Assembly (NCBI GenBank): GCA_026419785.1
Contig: JAODTK010001111.1
Location: forward strand, 186,001-250,000
Length of the DNA: 64,000 nucleotides
Source of the DNA: Sclerodactyla briareus
Lineage: Eukaryota > Echinodermata > Holothuroidea > Dendrochirotida > Sclerodactylidae
Direction: 5' to 3'
Shown: positions 59,061 to 64,000 of the stretch, in pieces
How positions within the stretch are numbered: the stretch's first letter is position 1
How the letters are laid out: the number at the start of each line of letters is the position of its first letter
Notes under the pieces: generated by a model
Seen by the model: only the letters and a program-made list of their open reading frames with translations
Database searches by the model: none
Told to the model about the DNA's origin: nothing
Translations under genes and position numbers: made by a program

Positions 59061-62000
59061 CTGATTGACTGAAGTGCGGCGCTATCTCATTTAATCACGT
59101 TCGTGTAGCAACTCATGAAATTAAAATCAAACCTCACAATACAGGTAAGTCTCGTTCATTTTTTTGATCATATCGCCCATCGGTATACGAGGATTCTTCT
59201 CAGTATTCTACCAACATGACAATCTCTGTCGACGTGTTAGCTGGTCCCTAGTCTCGAACTGAAAGGATGTGAAGAACATAACTCAATAGTACGTTGGCCA
59301 GATACCTCGTGCACCCCTCCCCCGCAGGAACATATGGGCCCTACCCTATTTTGTTCCTGGACCTCTACTAACAGAAAAAAAAACAACAACACCATACCAA
59401 GATAAACTACCTGTACGGCGTCATTTTCGAAATGGCAGCCAGGTGAATATGCATTGTTTGCTAGTTACTCGTATTCTGAGAAGGTGAATACAATATCTTA
59501 TTGTGTCTAACCCTGTTTGCTGAGAAGATAGGAATATAAGTATCTTGATGATCTATATTCCAACATAGAAGAAACATGGGAAGAAAATAACTCCGCCGTG
59601 CACATGTATCTCTCATATTCTCCCAAAGAAGGAAATTAATTCATGGAAATAACCTTAGCCTCCGTCTACTTGAGAGCCCTGGCATTAGTCAAACGGTCTT
59701 CGCGACGGTAGCCAAGAATGCGGCGTAGTAGTGTAGTCGAAAGGGAATCCAGTCACTGCCCCATTATATGTTTGTTGATTGGCATAACCTGTGAAACAAA
59801 GGAACAATGTGGTTGGCCACAACAAGACTCACCCCTTGCGTTTGCCGACGATTAATGGATGAAACCACCTACACAGATCTCGCCAGAACCCGACAAACGT
59901 ATTTCAGAGAGATGAAATATCTACTTCCAACAAGCCTACCAAATTCCCTCGACAGAGACAGGCATCCTCATGAAGAAGAAGGATGTCCCAGAAACCCAAT
60001 CAGACTGCCAGATTTAGCGGAGCGACCAGCGCGGTGAAATGGACATCACCTCGGCACCACCAGTGCAGTTCTCACTCAGGAACCACGAACGTTGGGACTA
60101 CGGTTTACCAAGGGCTCCGCCACGAACACTTCAAGTGACGCGCCATCCTACGTCCACAGTGTCAGTAAAATACCCACGACAAATACGAGTTCGAGAGTTA
60201 AAATGATGACCTAGAGAGGAAACAAAAGGATGACGAAACCAACCATCGGTTCTTGTCACATATTCTGGAAGGATTGATGACCTCCTGATCTAATGAACTC
60301 TATGGAATCGCAAAGAATCATCCGTTGTAAACTCATGGGTTCTAGGGGATCTCCTTGTACACCAAGAGACGCGTGGTATGATTTTATGAAGGATCTGCAA
60401 TGCAGCTCGTGCATTGACCTAAAGGAGAAACGTGGTGTCCTAGGGCACTGTTAACGTGAATAGAGATATAGACAACAATGTGCGCCCGCCCTACCAGATA
60501 CACACATAATACATAGATGGCTTTTTTGTATACAGAATCTCCATGGAGCGCTGCTTCCTGGGGATTAAATCGCCATGTGAGGTTGCAAACGATGAATCAA
60601 GAATTCAAAATGGTTAGAGATGTTTTTCCCCAAGTTGCTCTCCTCTCATTGCGGGTGGAATTGAGTTCCACACTTGGGAAACTGCCAGTCAGAATTATTG
60701 CTGCTCAATTAATTGCAGAACTCTAATGGTGGTCAACAAACTGGTGGTATCCTCAGGTGATTGACATGATAAGACATCTATATGCACAGCGCACGAATTT
60801 GAAGGTGATCTTTATATCTGTTGACTAGTAGCCAGTGCAGTTGGCGCAATGACAGCAATAATGTCAAATTGTTTAGACATCAAGGTTTGGATCGCTGTAG
60901 GCATATATCTGCTTTGAAGTACGAAGAAGAGAAAGAGGGGTCATTCCCAGAATCTTGTCCGACCATATGGATTTTGAGACTGCTTGACTTGGGGGTTGAA
61001 TAATTTGGGATTTCGAAAAAAAGCTATCAATGTACCTCAAACGAGAGTACCGCAGGAAGCAATAAACACGGATTGACATCAAATAATGGCAAAGTGGGTC
61101 AGTGTAGCTGTGAAGATGAAAACGATGAGAATAAACCACTAATCCGACAATGAAACTGGACAAGATGACGTGACATCTAATGAAAACATTGTGTCAGGGA
61201 GTGGATGTGATGTTGAATTAGCATATACCATAGTCATATTCCAGAGTTCGGCAGGGAAGCAAATTCGCAACCACTCTGTTTGTTAGCTGCTTTTCAAGTT
61301 GAAAATATGACAAACAAATAGGAATACTGCCACTACGTCAGCAAGTTCCAGGCCGCCAGGCGATCTATATATAGTAGGCATAGGAATTCTGACGTGCCAT
61401 CATAATTTTCACCATCAAAAAAACCTGGCAGATGGGTGTAGATTTAACGGCCCACTCATCATATTAAAATGAATTTTAGGCGAAAGCCTATAGGGGAATA
61501 TTTTAAACATCACACGACACATTTAGTCCATTCCGATTTGTTGATGATGTCTCAGTAAAGGTCTCAAGCGCGAGATTTCGGGTAATACGGGTAGCCTATA
61601 GTGATCGTTGTCTACAACAGATCATTCCTAGTAAGTCATAGAGTAGTCATATCAGTTCATCTTGTTCTTGAACAATTTCTCATTTCAGGTTGATTTTCCG
61701 TCGTATTTCCCAAATTGGAATCTATGGCACAAATCGGGGTCACGGACAACGAACGATCGCTCATAGAGATAGCGTTAAATTCTATAAAATATTTTGAACC
61801 GAACCAGTTTGTCTTTCCTTTTCCATATGTGTGTACTCAATGTTCAGTCGAAAACGTCCGTAAGTAGAATTCACTTTCTATTGCACAATCCCGCGAAAAA
61901 CTGTCAATTCTAAAACGGGTTCAGACACTAACGGCGTCTAATCACAGGCGTGTCATTTTTTTACCGACAACCCAGATAGTTAGATTTTCTAAGGTTTTCA

Positions 62001-63345
62001 TAACATGAAAGAAATACGAAACTGTTTATTCAATTGCAATTGCTAATTTCATCGGAGATTGGTGATCCATCAATGAAACGAAGGGCATCCGGAAGAATCC
62101 TGCGGTTTTATATCACTTTTAGTAGAACCTCACAATAGATGTATCAACAGATTTTGAGTTACCGGAAGGGCCTCATCGATAATTAAATCCTGGTTTATTT
62201 TTTCTCTGAGGGAACCCGGGGAGGTTCCAGCTGTTTTCAATCGCAAACATCGCATGTTCTAGCTTCCGTAGTCGTATAAACAAACGGGCTTCGCCGGTAC
62301 ATTCATTTCGAGGGTTAAATTGCAACATGAAAGTTTGGGATTTTCATTCACTAATTTAATTTGACGTGGTATTTATTTATTCATCTGTATTTTCCTCCGT
62401 TCCCTTTTCCTGGACAATTCGGTGGATGATTACAATTTTCGTAGACAACTTTGCTGTTCATTGAAAATTGTAGTACGCAATTGTTGACCCTCGATGCCAA
62501 AAGTGGCTTCGATGTACACATTGTTCAGTAATTGAGCCCACTTTTTTGTAAACACTGTCTCACCATGAGAAGCGTTCATATAATGATATTGATATTGTTC
62601 AAATAATTGTTAAAATTTTCCTGAACAATGTTCGTTAGTGTACTTGGTTCTACTGCTCACTATAGGTTTACAGATTCACACACGATAACTAGTGAGGACT
62701 TGATATAACTCAAACTAATGGCACATATCTAACATAAAACGGAGATTTAGAATAAGTTTTGGACTTTTTTTAAAAAGTGGTGGCACATTGTAATGGGTTT
62801 TCCGTTTCTTCTCAGCTGCTCACGGAACATCACATAGAACAGGCACTACATTTTTTGACGACCTGACCATTGGAATGGAATGTCAGGAATCCCGTTGCAT
62901 CAAGTCGGCACGTCGGTTAAAGTATTTTTTTCCACACCGACCTGGCAGGTTGTTCTATTGTTCTCATTTTTGTTGTTGTGATAATGCAGACGCGATCTTG
63001 GTGTCAAGCTTAACACACATCTGCGAATGCTTTGACTATCTGAATGCCAATCCCAATGCAACGACGCGACTATACCATTCAGTTGGGTCCTCACGCATCT
63101 TTCAGGGCAGTTTAGAGCGGGACGATTTTCGTCAATAAGCCCAGTGTCATCGATCCGACTTCACGCCATTAATGAACTAAGAGATGTATTTAGTAACTAG
63201 CTATCTGATCTCCGCCATTGCTCTGACTGATACCTCAGACAATGCGACTGACAAAGAAATTTCCCCCACCGGTATGTGAACAGCCTGCGTGCTAGCATCA
63301 ACCAACAATGTTAGCGTCATCAATTTCAACGGAGACTTGATAAAC
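59061..63345. other. Long unassigned span
   Basis: About 4.3 kb. A 76-codon plus frame (59,807-60,037), Arg/Asp/Pro-rich, and a neighbouring broken frame with RNHERWDYGLPRAPP-like sequence (about 60,079-60,125) look mildly protein-like, but I recognise no family. Overlapping frames on both strands at 62,875-63,138 show no motif. No RNA gene or known repeat is recognised. Confidence 0.4.
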
Positions 63346-63346
63346 T

Positions 63347-63410
63347 ATATCAGTGTCAGTTTATGAACTGTCATGATCCGTTGTGATCAAGAGGCGTTGT
63401 GTTTATTGGT
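63347..63410. repeat. Short dispersed repeat F, copy 2
   Basis: GTCAGTTTATGAACTGTCATG with GTTGTGATCAAGAGG and TGTGTTTATTGG. It matches 53,485-53,545. Similarity fades on both sides. Confidence 0.6.
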
Positions 63411-64000
63411 TGTTACTCTCGGGCTTGGAACCACTGGTTCTCGTTTCAGCGTGATCTGCCATTACCATTTGTTTATTAGCATTCGTCACCGAAAAAGACA
63501 GGAATGACGAAGTATTCGGAAAGAAAAAAAAGAGCATATTAAAATAAACATAACATGCACCACACAAAAGAAGAGGATGGGTTTCAACAAGCATACAGTT
63601 TTAATTGACTCAACTCCAGAGGATATTATTTTATTGATAAATAATGACGCGAAACACTTGCTTTCTCGGATGCGGAGATGTTTGAGGAATTACCTTACAA
63701 CTTGAGGTGATGATTCCCAGCGCGTGAACGGGGATGCAATCGAAAGTTGATTTGATGAGATGAGCTGTTGGTCCGTACCGGTAACCGATGTTTTGCGGTG
63801 TCGGATTGAACTACTATCGAATATTTAGTATCAATGGTTCATGTACAATTGGCCCACACAACACCGCGCGAAATTTGGCTAATAGTAATACTCGATCTAT
63901 GAGGTTTACGATCTGTTCGGGATGTGTATTATTTTTTTTCTTCCAGTTTTGCTGAAATGCTTCTACTCTATTCAGTTTTCCAATTTTCAATGGGATTAGG
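63411..64000. other. Unassigned right end of window
   Basis: One 63-codon minus frame (63,403-63,594) and an A run near 63,523-63,530. Nothing is recognised. Confidence 0.4.

Noticed and set aside
1..64000. CRISPR array, operon or prokaryotic defence system
   Set aside because: The window is animal nuclear DNA. The only regular direct repeats are satellites and dispersed repeats without unique spacers or cas-like genes.

Overview
This window looks like repeat-dense, gene-poor nuclear DNA from an animal. The reasons are: no open frame longer than about 150 codons, many tRNA-derived SINE heads, several different non-LTR (LINE) reverse transcriptase remnants, hAT-type transposons with 8-bp target duplications, long dinucleotide microsatellites, and one recognisable seven-transmembrane receptor remnant. 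Base composition is moderately AT-rich. The mix of CR1/L2-like LINEs, short palindromic MITEs and tRNA SINEs suits an invertebrate, probably marine, but nothing here fixes the phylum. No intact protein-coding gene, rRNA, complete tRNA gene or CRISPR array is visible.

Layout. 0-7 kb: a tRNA-SINE head at the left edge, a CA array, a 14-bp minisatellite, a 1,010-bp hAT element (3,982-4,991) with target-site duplication, and a palindromic MITE-like patch. 7-17 kb: mostly unassigned DNA holding a MITE with inverted arms (about 10.0 kb), a direct duplication of about 0.8 kb (10.4 and 12.2 kb), a tRNA SINE (14.9 kb) and a 265-bp hAT MITE (15,960-16,224). 17-23.6 kb: nothing recognisable apart from a short perfect hairpin. 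23.6-31.3 kb: a LINE-rich block with a CR1-like fragment (+), a possible LINE tail (+), an L2/CR1-like 3' end (+) with an ATT tail, and a different LINE (-) lying between two ATT arrays. 33-37 kb: a tRNA SINE and two more sets of direct repeats. 39.8-41.7 kb: a long CA array, then a frame-broken rhodopsin-class peptide receptor exon. 44.4-46.7 kb: an AT array, a two-unit tandem repeat, a palindromic element and one copy of a dispersed repeat. 47.8-49.5 kb: a LINE fragment (-), an unidentified broken coding-like stretch (-) and the first copy of a three-copy repeat. 55-59 kb: an L2-like LINE tail (-), further copies of the dispersed repeats and two tRNA SINEs. 59-64 kb: no gene recognised.

The parts do not form a working pathway. 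The receptor remnant is the only trace of a host gene I can name. Its coding sense changes frame several times within about 700 bp, so it is either a decayed (retained or duplicated) exon or a real exon damaged by indel errors in the assembly. The LINEs are also frame-broken, which fits old decay but does not exclude indel errors. I found no convincing sign of an undescribed functional system. The best leads are the unnamed repeat families, which recur as direct copies within the window, and the nested LINE/ATT arrangement at 28.9-31.3 kb.
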